A stretch of 64,000 bases of DNA from Alteromonas sp. a30 (GTDB lineage: Bacteria; Pseudomonadota; Gammaproteobacteria; Enterobacterales; Alteromonadaceae). Each line of letters begins with the position of its first letter. Position 1 is the first letter of the stretch. Location: positions 62,001 through 126,000 of the forward strand of contig NZ_JABEPE010000002.1 of NCBI RefSeq assembly GCF_026788005.1. Reading direction: 5' to 3'. Positions 32,672-41,511 of the stretch are shown here, piece by piece. The position numbers and the translations under genes are program-made. The notes under the pieces are model-generated. The model made no database searches. It had not been told where the DNA came from and saw only the letters and a program-made list of their open reading frames with translations.

Positions 32672-34891
32672 ATGATTAACAAAAAAATTGCTCTCTCTTT
32701 CTTGGCAAGCCTGACAATGGCTTCTCAAGGTTTTACTGAAGAGCTTACGATTGAACGCATTTTTTCATCGCCCGCACTTGAAGGCACAGCCCCAAAACAA
32801 CTAAAAATTTCTCCCGATGGTCAACGCGTCACATTTACCCAAGGCAAAAAAGACGATTACGAACGCTACGATTTGTGGGAATACCATATCCCCACGAAAA
32901 AAGTGCAACTCCTGTTTGACGCCGACGATTTGCACACAGGTAACGAAGTATTATCCGATGAAGAAAAAGCGCGCCGTGAACGTTTACGTGAATACGGTAG
33001 CGGCATTATGTTTTATGAGTGGTCTGATGATGGCAAGGCGCTACTTTTCCCCTTAGCAGGCGATGCTTACTTCTATAAAATTGGCGACGAAAAAGCCAAA
33101 CGCCTACTCAACACACCTGAATTCGAAACCGATGTGCGTTTATCACCAAAAAGCAATTTCATTAGCTACATTCGTGAGCAAAATCTGTATGTAATGGAAA
33201 TTGCCACCGGCAAAGAAACACAAATCACTCACGATGGTGGTGACAACATTAAAAACGGCATGGCGGAATTTGTAGCTCAAGAAGAAATGGATCGCATGAC
33301 AGGATATTGGTGGTCTCCCGATGAAAGCAAAATTGCTTTCACTCGCGTGGATATGTCCCCCGTAAATGTCATTACTCGTAGCGAAATTTATGCCGACAGC
33401 ATCAAGATGATTCAACAACGTTACCCAAGCGCAGGCACTCCAAACGTTGAAATCAAACTGGCTATTCATACGCTAGATGGCGCAAAAACCGATTGGGTTG
33501 ATTTAGGCAAGAATAAAGACATTTACCTCGCCCGAGGCAATTGGATGCAAAACAGCCAGCACTTTACTTACCAAATACAAAGCCGCAACCAGCAAGACTT
33601 ACAACTGATTTCTGTGGATACCCAAAGCGGAAAACAGCACACTTTATTACAAGAACTCAGCGATACGTGGGTGAACCTTCACGATGATTTACATTTCCTA
33701 AAGTCATCGGAACAATTCGTTTGGTTATCTGAAAAAGATGGTTTTAAGCATATTTATTTACATAACAACGATGGCACGCCAGTTCGTCAATTGACCAGCG
33801 GAGACTGGGTTGTGGACGAAATTGCGGCCATTGATGAAAAACAACAAATCATCTATTTCACAGGCCGCTACGATACGCCCATTGAAAAGCACTTGTACAA
33901 AGTTAAGTTTGATGGGACTGGACTTGCTCGCGTAAGCCAACGTAGTGGATTTCATGAGATCAACTTCAGCAAAGATGCAAGCGTCTATGTTGACGACTTT
34001 TCTACCGTCAACACCCCGCCCCAAGTGAGTTTACATGACAACCAAGGCGAACATTTATTCTGGCTTAAAGAAAATGCCGTCGACGAAAAACACCCACTGC
34101 ATCCGTATCAAGATAAATGGGTTTATCCTGAATTTGGTAAGTTCAAAACACAAGATGGCGTGACCTTGCATTATCGCATGTGGAAGCCCACAGAAATTAA
34201 AGGTAAACACCCCGTCATTGTTTTTGTATACGGCGGCCCACACGCGCAAATAGTCACCAACTCTTGGTACAAACAACGCGGCTTGTTAATGCAGCATTGG
34301 GTTAACAAAGGCTATATTGTTTTCACCGTGGATAACCGTGGCTCAAATTTCCGAGGCAAAGCTTTTGAAGAACCCATTTATAAGCGCATGGGTGAAATTG
34401 AAGTACAAGACCAAGTGGCCGGTGTGAAATTCTTACATACTTTGCCCTATGTTGATAAGCAACGTATTGGCATTTACGGTCATAGCTATGGTGGCTACAT
34501 GGCGCTGATGAGCATGTTCAAAGCAGGAGACTACTTTCAAGCTGGTGTAGCGGGCGCGCCTGTGACTGACTGGCGTTTATACGATACCCATTACACCGAA
34601 CGCTACATGGGAGACCCTCGCATTGATGGTGAAGCATACGAAAATGCCTCAGTATTTCCTTACGCAAAAAACTTAAAAGGTAAACTGCTGATTTATCACG
34701 GTATGGCAGACGACAACGTACTATTTAAAAACAGCACTAAGCTGTATAAGCATTTACAAGACTTGGGGATGCCATTCGAAGTAATGGATTATCCGGGTAA
34801 AAAGCACAGTATTCGTGGGAAACAAACCGGCATTCACCTTTATCACACGATCACTAACTTTTTCGATCGTAACCTAATGCCTCCACAATAA
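32672..34891 (+). CDS. Dipeptidyl-peptidase IV family serine peptidase (S9)
   Basis: Secreted or periplasmic prolyl dipeptidase that removes X-Pro dipeptides in protein scavenging. The 739-aa protein has a signal peptide (residues ~1-23), an eight-bladed DPPIV-type beta-propeller (~25-480, with YWWSPDESKIAFTRVD and the glutamate pair EEMDRM that binds the substrate N-terminus) and an alpha/beta-hydrolase domain. The catalytic triad is Ser605 (GHSYGGYM), Asp680 (GMADDNV) and His712 (GKKHSIRG). The position before the nucleophile is His where DPP4 enzymes often have Trp. It precedes a PLP ammonia-lyase by 29 bp, so the two may form a small amino-acid catabolic operon. Confidence 0.92.
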   Translation: MINKKIALSFLASLTMASQGFTEELTIERIFSSPALEGTAPKQLKISPDGQRVTFTQGKKDDYERYDLWEYHIPTKKVQLLFDADDLHTGNEVLSDEEKARRERLREYGSGIMFYEWSDDGKALLFPLAGDAYFYKIGDEKAKRLLNTPEFETDVRLSPKSNFISYIREQNLYVMEIATGKETQITHDGGDNIKNGMAEFVAQEEMDRMTGYWWSPDESKIAFTRVDMSPVNVITRSEIYADSIKMIQQRYPSAGTPNVEIKLAIHTLDGAKTDWVDLGKNKDIYLARGNWMQNSQHFTYQIQSRNQQDLQLISVDTQSGKQHTLLQELSDTWVNLHDDLHFLKSSEQFVWLSEKDGFKHIYLHNNDGTPVRQLTSGDWVVDEIAAIDEKQQIIYFTGRYDTPIEKHLYKVKFDGTGLARVSQRSGFHEINFSKDASVYVDDFSTVNTPPQVSLHDNQGEHLFWLKENAVDEKHPLHPYQDKWVYPEFGKFKTQDGVTLHYRMWKPTEIKGKHPVIVFVYGGPHAQIVTNSWYKQRGLLMQHWVNKGYIVFTVDNRGSNFRGKAFEEPIYKRMGEIEVQDQVAGVKFLHTLPYVDKQRIGIYGHSYGGYMALMSMFKAGDYFQAGVAGAPVTDWRLYDTHYTERYMGDPRIDGEAYENASVFPYAKNLKGKLLIYHGMADDNVLFKNSTKLYKHLQDLGMPFEVMDYPGKKHSIRGKQTGIHLYHTITNFFDRNLMPPQ

Positions 34892-34920
34892 AGCAAACTG
34901 CATAATAGGAAAGAAGTACC

Positions 34921-35916
34921 ATGCAAACATTCAGTATCCAAGAAATTGTACAGGCGAGTAGGCGCGTAAAGCCCTTTATTCATCACACCCCTATTGTCAG
35001 TTCTAGCTTACTTAATCAGTGGCTAGGCCATGATATTTTCTTCAAAGCTGAATGTTTGCAGAAAATTGGCGCATTCAAAATGCGCGGTGCAACTAACTTT
35101 ATTGCACGATCCATTGAAGAAGGGCGCCGACCGAAACGCATTGTTGCCAATAGCTCAGGTAATCATGCACAGGCGGTTGCCCTAGCTGCTTCGTTATTTG
35201 ACATCCCAGCCACTATATTTACCACGGAGTCGGTATCGCCAGTGAAAGCCGCGGCAACCGAATACTACGGAGCGGAATTACGTAAATTCCCCACTCGTCC
35301 AGAAGCGGATCAAGCGGCACAAGAAGCACAAACCGAGGCTGGAACAGTGTGGATTCCACCCTTTAACCATTACGATGTGATGGCAGGACAAGGCACCGCA
35401 GCTTATGAAGCGTTAACCGAACTTGGTGAGGTGGATGCCGTATTTGCTCCTTGTGGTGGTGGCGGATTGGTCTCAGGTACCTTAGTGGCCTCTAGAGCGT
35501 TGTCACCTCAAGCACAAGTTGTTGGCTGTGAACCTGTTGCAGCCAATGATGCAGCGCGTTCTCGTCGTAGCGGCAAAATTGAATCTTTGGATGGACCACC
35601 AGCTACCATTGCCGATGGTGTCGCCACGCCTTCTTTAGGCGACTTAACCTTCCCACTGGTTCAACAGTTAGATGACTTTATCGAAGTTGAGGAGGCGCAC
35701 ATTATTTATTGGGCGCAGTGGTTACAACACCTGCTAAAACTCCACGTTGAGCCAACAAGTGCCATGTGTATGCAAGGTGTTGTGCAGTGGTTGAAGCAAC
35801 AAGAAAGTAGCAGTAGAAAACGTATTTTGGTGATCCTTTCTGGTGGTAATATCGCTGAAAAAACCAGCCGTCAAATTTGGCAGGACGATCACCTTTCGCA
35901 ACTACCGTCCCTCTAA
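34921..35916 (+). CDS. PLP-dependent threonine/serine ammonia-lyase family enzyme
   Basis: Fold-type II PLP enzyme of the serine racemase/threonine dehydratase group. The 331-aa protein has the PLP lysine at residue 53 (GAFKMRGATNF), the substrate loop SSGNHAQAVA and the phosphate-binding glycine loop CGGGGLVSG. There is no C-terminal ACT regulatory domain, so it is a catabolic-type or hydroxyaspartate/serine-acting form, not biosynthetic IlvA. Exact substrate cannot be read from sequence. Its last 15 bases overlap the convergent Kef-type gene. Confidence 0.88.
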   Translation: MQTFSIQEIVQASRRVKPFIHHTPIVSSSLLNQWLGHDIFFKAECLQKIGAFKMRGATNFIARSIEEGRRPKRIVANSSGNHAQAVALAASLFDIPATIFTTESVSPVKAAATEYYGAELRKFPTRPEADQAAQEAQTEAGTVWIPPFNHYDVMAGQGTAAYEALTELGEVDAVFAPCGGGGLVSGTLVASRALSPQAQVVGCEPVAANDAARSRRSGKIESLDGPPATIADGVATPSLGDLTFPLVQQLDDFIEVEEAHIIYWAQWLQHLLKLHVEPTSAMCMQGVVQWLKQQESSSRKRILVILSGGNIAEKTSRQIWQDDHLSQLPSL

Positions 35917-37866
35917 CAATCGTCGCTCCGCTCGTTCTACACGGCGGGGCTTTCCAGACACCACCAAAATATCATTTGCTTGCAAGACTGTATCACCCGC
36001 TGGCTCTGCTATTTCAGTATTATCTCTGCGCAAACCTCCAACCGTAATCCGCATATTTTCCAGCCCCATATCTTCAATGGTTTTGCCAATAGCATATGCA
36101 TCTCTAGGCAACGGAATAGCGTGTATGAATACCAACTTTTCAACTCGATTGGATGCCATATCTGTACTTTCACCGGGGAAAAAACCATGCAAATGACGAT
36201 AATGACTCTTTCGCTCTTTTCGTACCCGTTTCAGAATACGCGACATAGGTACACCAGATAAATGCAACACCTGAGACACCAGCATCAAGCTTCCTTCTAA
36301 AATTTCCGGCACAACTTGCGTCGCCCCAGCCTGATATAAGGACGCTAAGTTTTCATCTTTGCGTGTGCGAACCACAATGGGCAAATCAGCCTTTATCGCT
36401 TTTACGCTTTCAATAACATTAAGTGCGGCATTAGGTTGATCAAATGTCAAAATCGCCAGTTTTGCTCGCTCTAAACCCAAAGTACGTAAAATATCCTTAC
36501 TACGTACGTCACCAAAATACACAGACTCTCCCGCCAAGCGACTCTCGTTGACTCTTACAGGATCAATATCCACCGCTACATAAGCTATTCCTTCCGCTTT
36601 GAGTAAACGACTAACTGACTGCCCTACTCGACCAAAACCAAAAATCAAAATATGATCTTGGAACTCTTGTTCCGAGGTAAGCTCTGACGGCGTATCGACA
36701 CTTCGAACAGGGGATAACTTCAAAGCGAGTTTGCCGCTGTTTTCTATCAACCAAGGCGTGATTGCCATGCTCAAAATTCCAATACTGATCAACAAAGAAG
36801 ATTGTTGATTACTAATAATGTGATTTTGAACGGCAAGTGCGGCAATAATGAAGCTAAACTCCCCCATCTGCGAGAGCTTAATTCCGGCTGCCCATGAATC
36901 TTTTACAGGTGCGTTGAATAACCATGCAGACAATCGCATCATCAACACTTTGCAGCAAACTAAGACCACTAAACCAGAAAGTATCCAGTACCAGCTATCA
37001 GGTAATACCGACAAATCTAGTTTCATTCCGATGGTGATGAAAAATAACCCCATTAGAATATCGCGAAACGGGCGAATATCAGCCTCTAATTGATGACGAT
37101 ACTGACTTTCACCCAACATCATGCCAGCCAGAAATGCGCCAAGCGCCATCGATAACCCAAAAGAATACGTGAGACCGGCTGCGATTAGCGCAACCAATAT
37201 GGTGGTTAAGACAAAAAGCTCATCAGTACGCGTTCTCGCCACTTCATTAAAAATGCGGGGCAACAGCCATTTCCCCGTTGAAAGCAAAATGACAAAGACT
37301 AGCGCACCTTTTGCCACCGCCGCCGCAATGGCTACGATGAAGTTGGCATCATTACCATCGGCTAATAAAGGAATAACGATTAGCAAAGGCACAACGGCTA
37401 GATCTTGGAACAACAGCACACTCACCGCCATTTGCGCTCGAGAGGTATTTAGAATGCCAAGTTCAGAAGACTGTTTGATAACAATGGCCGTGGAAGACAA
37501 AGCCAACATGCTTCCAATAACCAGTGCAGGGACAGCTTCTAACCCTAGCAACATGGCTAACGCCATAAACAGCAATGTTGTTGTTAGCATTTGCCCAAAC
37601 CCCACACCAAATACGAGGTGTCGCATAGAAATCATACGGGGAAGCGAGAATTCTAAACCTAGAGAGAAAAGTAGGAACACGATCCCTAGCTCAGCCATGA
37701 AATGCATCTCATCAGGATTTTGATACACCCCGACAAGACTCGGCCCAATGACAATACCGCAACACAGGTAAGCGAGGATAGGCGGCAAATGAACGCGCTT
37801 AAATAGCCAAACAAAAGCCACAGAGACCGTCATCAAAATAAGAATATCAACAAATCCGCCCGGCAT
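35902..37866 (-). CDS. Kef-type monovalent cation:proton antiporter (CPA2) with TrkA domains
   Basis: Inner-membrane cation/proton exchanger. I place the start at the ATG 37864-37866 (654 aa) because AAGGA lies 5 nt upstream and a membrane helix follows at once; a further in-frame extension to 37992 is not membrane-like. Residues ~1-380 form about 12 transmembrane helices (including FLLFSLGLEFSLPRM and LALSSTAIVIKQSSELG). A TrkA-N nucleotide-binding domain follows (ILIFGFGRVGQSVSRLL, ~410-530), then a C-terminal TrkA-C domain (~570-650). It resembles KefB/KefC without an ancillary KefF/KefG gene nearby, so glutathione gating is uncertain. Confidence 0.88.
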   Translation of the reverse strand: MPGGFVDILILMTVSVAFVWLFKRVHLPPILAYLCCGIVIGPSLVGVYQNPDEMHFMAELGIVFLLFSLGLEFSLPRMISMRHLVFGVGFGQMLTTTLLFMALAMLLGLEAVPALVIGSMLALSSTAIVIKQSSELGILNTSRAQMAVSVLLFQDLAVVPLLIVIPLLADGNDANFIVAIAAAVAKGALVFVILLSTGKWLLPRIFNEVARTRTDELFVLTTILVALIAAGLTYSFGLSMALGAFLAGMMLGESQYRHQLEADIRPFRDILMGLFFITIGMKLDLSVLPDSWYWILSGLVVLVCCKVLMMRLSAWLFNAPVKDSWAAGIKLSQMGEFSFIIAALAVQNHIISNQQSSLLISIGILSMAITPWLIENSGKLALKLSPVRSVDTPSELTSEQEFQDHILIFGFGRVGQSVSRLLKAEGIAYVAVDIDPVRVNESRLAGESVYFGDVRSKDILRTLGLERAKLAILTFDQPNAALNVIESVKAIKADLPIVVRTRKDENLASLYQAGATQVVPEILEGSLMLVSQVLHLSGVPMSRILKRVRKERKSHYRHLHGFFPGESTDMASNRVEKLVFIHAIPLPRDAYAIGKTIEDMGLENMRITVGGLRRDNTEIAEPAGDTVLQANDILVVSGKPRRVERAERRLLEGR

Positions 37867-37976
37867 TACATCCTTCTTTCGAGTTGGTCTGAAGATAACT
37901 GGCACACTACTTGCCAGAGTAGTAACAATTAAAGCAAATTTGTCCCAAAAGTCATATTTTTGGCAGGAGTGTAAAC

Positions 37977-38867
37977 TTGGAAAATTTGACACCTTTCTAT
38001 GACGGTAACGCAGGTTCTGGCTTTTTCAGTTTAAGCCAACATGAATCCCCGTTTTCTGACAAAGAATTACATCGCTTGCTGGAAAAGTTTTCGTCCTGCT
38101 TGGATATTCAGCAACTTATACAGCAGTATTTCAGCGAGTTACATGCCAGAGTGCCCGTCAATCACTTAAGCATCGACACCCCCGTTGGACAGTATCACGT
38201 TGGTACAGCCGATGCCAATAGAACAGAAAAGTCCATGACGACAGAATTGGGCGAAGATAATCATGTTCAAGTGCGTCACTACTATTGCAACACGCTAAGC
38301 ATCAAAGCACAACAAATCATAAGAGAATTCAATAGGTTAGTTAGAATTCCGTTGAAAAACGCTATTGCTTTTGCACAGTTGCAACAAAGCGCTTTAAAAG
38401 ATCCACTTACAGGCTTAGGTAATCGTAATATGTACGATGAAACCTTATCCAAACAAATGCGCCAAGCCCAACGTACTAACGAGAGCTTAACCTTGCTTGT
38501 ATTGGACCTCGACAATTTTAAGCCCGTAAACGACTTCTATGGTCATATTGAGGGTGATAAAGTCCTGATTGCGTTTGCTCAAACACTATCATCCTCACTT
38601 AGGTTGTCGGATTATGCCTTTCGATTTGGTGGTGATGAATTTTGTTGCCTATTACAAGGCAGTGAAGATGACACCAACCAAACGGTGATTCGCCGGCTCA
38701 TGAATAATATCGAAAACAATCCCATCCTGAACCAATACCATGTCACATGCAGTATCGGCAGTGCTTTGTTAGGGAAAAACGATACGCCAGAAACCTTTTT
38801 TATGCGCGCAGATACCGCGTTATATCAAGCTAAGAAACAGGGAAAAGATTGCGTTGTTAACGCTTAG
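37977..38867 (+). CDS. Diguanylate cyclase (GGDEF domain)
   Basis: Makes cyclic di-GMP. The 296-aa soluble protein has an N-terminal ~135-residue sensory region of unknown fold and a C-terminal GGDEF domain. GGDEF is at residues 218-222, and a full inhibitory site RLSD (209-212) lies five residues upstream, implying product feedback. DPLTGLGNR at 142-150 marks the domain start. The start is TTG at 37977 with AGGAG 9 nt upstream; the first ATG would truncate the protein. It is divergent from the Kef-type gene (110 bp). Confidence 0.9.
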   Translation: MENLTPFYDGNAGSGFFSLSQHESPFSDKELHRLLEKFSSCLDIQQLIQQYFSELHARVPVNHLSIDTPVGQYHVGTADANRTEKSMTTELGEDNHVQVRHYYCNTLSIKAQQIIREFNRLVRIPLKNAIAFAQLQQSALKDPLTGLGNRNMYDETLSKQMRQAQRTNESLTLLVLDLDNFKPVNDFYGHIEGDKVLIAFAQTLSSSLRLSDYAFRFGGDEFCCLLQGSEDDTNQTVIRRLMNNIENNPILNQYHVTCSIGSALLGKNDTPETFFMRADTALYQAKKQGKDCVVNA

Positions 38868-38925
38868 CCAGCAAAACGGCAAGCGTTAGCCTCGCGGCGA
38901 TTCGCTGCCGAGAGCGGTAACGAAG

Positions 38926-40365
38926 TTAACGGGACCAGTAACACACCCGGACAGCCGCCGCGCTCTGTTTTTCAAACCCTTGCCCCACTACTTCGCCTAC
39001 CATAGCGAGTTCACCATTCACGTACACTAAGGGTATTCTTTCTCTCTCCCAAGGTGGAGTTTGCCATTGCTTAAACCATTGTTTCAACGGTTTTGAATGG
39101 GGGCTTCCTTTAGGTTTAAAGCGAGAAGAAAAATTTCTGAAGTAAATACTAACTTTGTCTTTATCCCCAATAAAAATAGCGTGTTTTTTATTTTCTTTAG
39201 GAAGAGCATCAAAGTGAATCACCCCCATTTTCTCGGGTAAGGTTAGTTGCTTTTCACCTCGCCACTCAATACTTAACTGCTGGCAAGACTTGACGTTTTC
39301 CACTAAAAATAAGCGCGCTTGGAAACGCCGAAAACTCCACTCTCCATTCATCACTTTAGGGTTTGCATCCTCCTTGGCATTTACCAATGAATGCAGAATC
39401 TGATTCAGCGTTTTCTCGGAAGGCAATTGTAATGAATGCCCGTTTTTTGACATTGTGGAAAACTGCTTGACCCAAACTCGTATAACCCACTTTTGCCATG
39501 CAACAGATAACGAATTTAACGCCGTCAAACACAAACTTCCATCGTCTTTCAGACAAGGCATAAGATACGCCTCCCCAACTTCGTTTAACATTGCTTCTTG
39601 CTCGGCAATGAGTCGAACTGAACGTGCCGCCGACTGAACAAAAGCCGACCAACGCGTTTCAAGTTCAGGCATGATTTCATGACGAAGAAAGTTACGATCA
39701 AAGTCTCGATTTTGATTGGACTCATCTTCTATCCAATGCAACTGATGTGTTTCTGCATAGGCGAAAATATCGGCTTTACTTGTATTAAGTAACGGACGAG
39801 CAAAACGCAGCACTCCACCTTCGAGCGACATTTCACCAAAAGCCGCCATTGATGCGAGTCCTTTGGGCCCTGCGCCACGTTTTAGTTGCAACAAAAACGT
39901 TTCTACCTGATCTTGCTGGTGCTGCCCTAAAAGCAGCACTTCATCATCAAACATCATTGCCGACAACGCCTGATAACGAGCATTACGAGCCTCCGCTTCT
40001 AGGCTTTTTCGCGCTTGCTTTTGTAAAGACAACGTTTGAGATTCAAATCCTATACCTTGAGAATGGCAAAAATCGCGGCAGTGTTGTGTCCACTTGTCAG
40101 CATTTATGCTCAATCCATGATTCACATGTAATGCGCGAAGTTGCATTGCTGGATAGTTGGCTTTAAGTTGCATACACAGATGCAACAACACCTGTGAATC
40201 GACACCACCACTATAAGCAACAACTAGCTTGATCCGCTCAAGTTGTTGCGAAGAAAGATTTTTAAATAGAAGCTCTGAGGTGTTAGCTGAAGGTTTGAAT
40301 TTTGCTTGGAAAAATGGGAAAACTGACTGGGCTAAAGCACATTCAAAATCATACAAACTGATCAC
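38926..40365 (-). CDS. tilS: tRNA(Ile)-lysidine synthetase TilS
   Basis: Ligates lysine to C34 of tRNA-Ile(CAU), changing its decoding from AUG to AUA; essential. The 479-aa protein has the PP-loop ATPase motif SGGVDS at residues 52-57 after a longer than usual N-terminal stretch (~45 residues). HVNHGLSINADKW and IEDESNQNRDFDRNFLRHEI follow, then the TilS C-terminal domain with FKPKGSPHSKPLKQWF. It ends the long minus-strand series after accA (28 bp), as in many gammaproteobacteria. Confidence 0.95.
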   Translation of the reverse strand: MISLYDFECALAQSVFPFFQAKFKPSANTSELLFKNLSSQQLERIKLVVAYSGGVDSQVLLHLCMQLKANYPAMQLRALHVNHGLSINADKWTQHCRDFCHSQGIGFESQTLSLQKQARKSLEAEARNARYQALSAMMFDDEVLLLGQHQQDQVETFLLQLKRGAGPKGLASMAAFGEMSLEGGVLRFARPLLNTSKADIFAYAETHQLHWIEDESNQNRDFDRNFLRHEIMPELETRWSAFVQSAARSVRLIAEQEAMLNEVGEAYLMPCLKDDGSLCLTALNSLSVAWQKWVIRVWVKQFSTMSKNGHSLQLPSEKTLNQILHSLVNAKEDANPKVMNGEWSFRRFQARLFLVENVKSCQQLSIEWRGEKQLTLPEKMGVIHFDALPKENKKHAIFIGDKDKVSIYFRNFSSRFKPKGSPHSKPLKQWFKQWQTPPWERERIPLVYVNGELAMVGEVVGQGFEKQSAAAVRVCYWSR

Positions 40366-40393
40366 GATTCTGCCTTAGCCCAATAGGTATTAC

Positions 40394-41350
40394 TTAACAG
40401 TATCCGAAAGACATTAAGCGTTGATAACGCTGTTCCATCAAGTCTTCTTTGCTTAATCCTTTTAATTGAGATAACTGCTGCTTTAAACACGCTTTGATGT
40501 TTGCTGCCATTGTGTCGTAGTCACGATGTGCTCCGCCTAAAGGCTCATCAACAATGCTGTTGATTAAATCTAACTCTTTAATTTGTGGCGCGGATACACC
40601 CATCGCTTCTGCTGCCAAGTTCGCCTTTTCGGCGCTCTTCCAAAGAATAGAGGCGCAGCCTTCCGGTGAGATAACGGAATAGGTGCTGTATTGCAACATG
40701 TTCACGCGATCACCCACACCAATCGCCAATGCACCACCGGAGCCACCTTCGCCAATAACAGTACAGATAATAGGAACGGTCAGTTCTGCCATCACTTTAA
40801 GATTACGCGCAATGGCTTCACTTTGACCACGTTCCTCCGCACCAACGCCCGGATAAGCTCCCGGGGTATCGATGAAGGTAATAATCGGCAACTGAAAACG
40901 CTCAGCCATTTCCATCAAACGTAGTGCTTTGCGGTAGCCTTCTGGTTTTGGCATTCCGAAGTTACGTTTAATTTTCTCTGCTGTATCGCGCCCTTTTTGA
41001 TGCCCAATAATCACAATGGGTTGATCATCCAACTTTGCTAACCCGCCAACGATAGCCTTGTCATCTGCAAAAGCTCTATCACCGCAAAGTTCATCAAATT
41101 CGGTAAAAATGCGAGGAATATAATCCAGCGTATAGGGACGCATGGGGTGTCTGGCCATTTGTGAAATTTGCCAAGGGCCCAAGTTATCGAAGATTTTTCG
41201 CGTTAATTCTGCGTTTTTTTCACGTAATTTGGTGATTTCTTCTTCTAGCCCTAAATCAAACTCACCACCCTGATTAACCGAACGTAGTTCTTCAATTTTC
41301 GCTTCCAACTCGGCGATAGGTTGCTCAAACTCAAGGAAATGTAAACTCAT
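40394..41350 (-). CDS. accA: Acetyl-CoA carboxylase carboxyltransferase subunit alpha
   Basis: With AccD, moves CO2 from biotin to acetyl-CoA to give malonyl-CoA for fatty-acid synthesis. The 318-aa protein carries the N-terminal coiled segment ([18 protein letters not shown]), [36 protein letters not shown] and [15 protein letters not shown], all AccA signatures. It lies behind dnaE with a 161-bp spacer that holds a candidate promoter. Confidence 0.97.
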   Translation of the reverse strand: MSLHFLEFEQPIAELEAKIEELRSVNQGGEFDLGLEEEITKLREKNAELTRKIFDNLGPWQISQMARHPMRPYTLDYIPRIFTEFDELCGDRAFADDKAIVGGLAKLDDQPIVIIGHQKGRDTAEKIKRNFGMPKPEGYRKALRLMEMAERFQLPIITFIDTPGAYPGVGAEERGQSEAIARNLKVMAELTVPIICTVIGEGGSGGALAIGVGDRVNMLQYSTYSVISPEGCASILWKSAEKANLAAEAMGVSAPQIKELDLINSIVDEPLGGAHRDYDTMAANIKACLKQQLSQLKGLSKEDLMEQRYQRLMSFGYC

Positions 41351-41381
41351 TCAGGTTCCTACTACTCTTTATTGGTTATTA

Positions 41382-41410
41382 TATATTTTGGCTACGTTTA
41401 GAACAGTCAA
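41382..41410 (-). promoter_or_regulatory. Predicted sigma-70 promoter for accA
   Basis: On the minus strand TTGACT (41405-41410), a 17-nt spacer and AATATA (41382-41387, overlapping TATATA at 41380-41385), about 30 bp upstream of the accA start in the dnaE-accA spacer. Confidence 0.45.
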
Positions 41411-41511
41411 GTAAATTAACACCTCGTTAGCAAAACAACAATTTATTTTACCTTTTGGCTTAGTTTTTACTTATTTGGAATATCTATTACTTTAGGGACT
41501 AAAGAATACGC

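Noticed and set aside
32466-32672. 68-codon minus-strand reading frame upstream of dpp4
   Set aside because: It runs through the large inverted repeat and the dpp4 ribosome site; it is cysteine-rich and patternless, so likely chance.
37867-37992. N-terminal extension of the Kef-type antiporter
   Set aside because: The extension is not membrane-like; AAGGA sits 5 nt before the ATG at 37866, and it would overlap the divergent diguanylate cyclase start.
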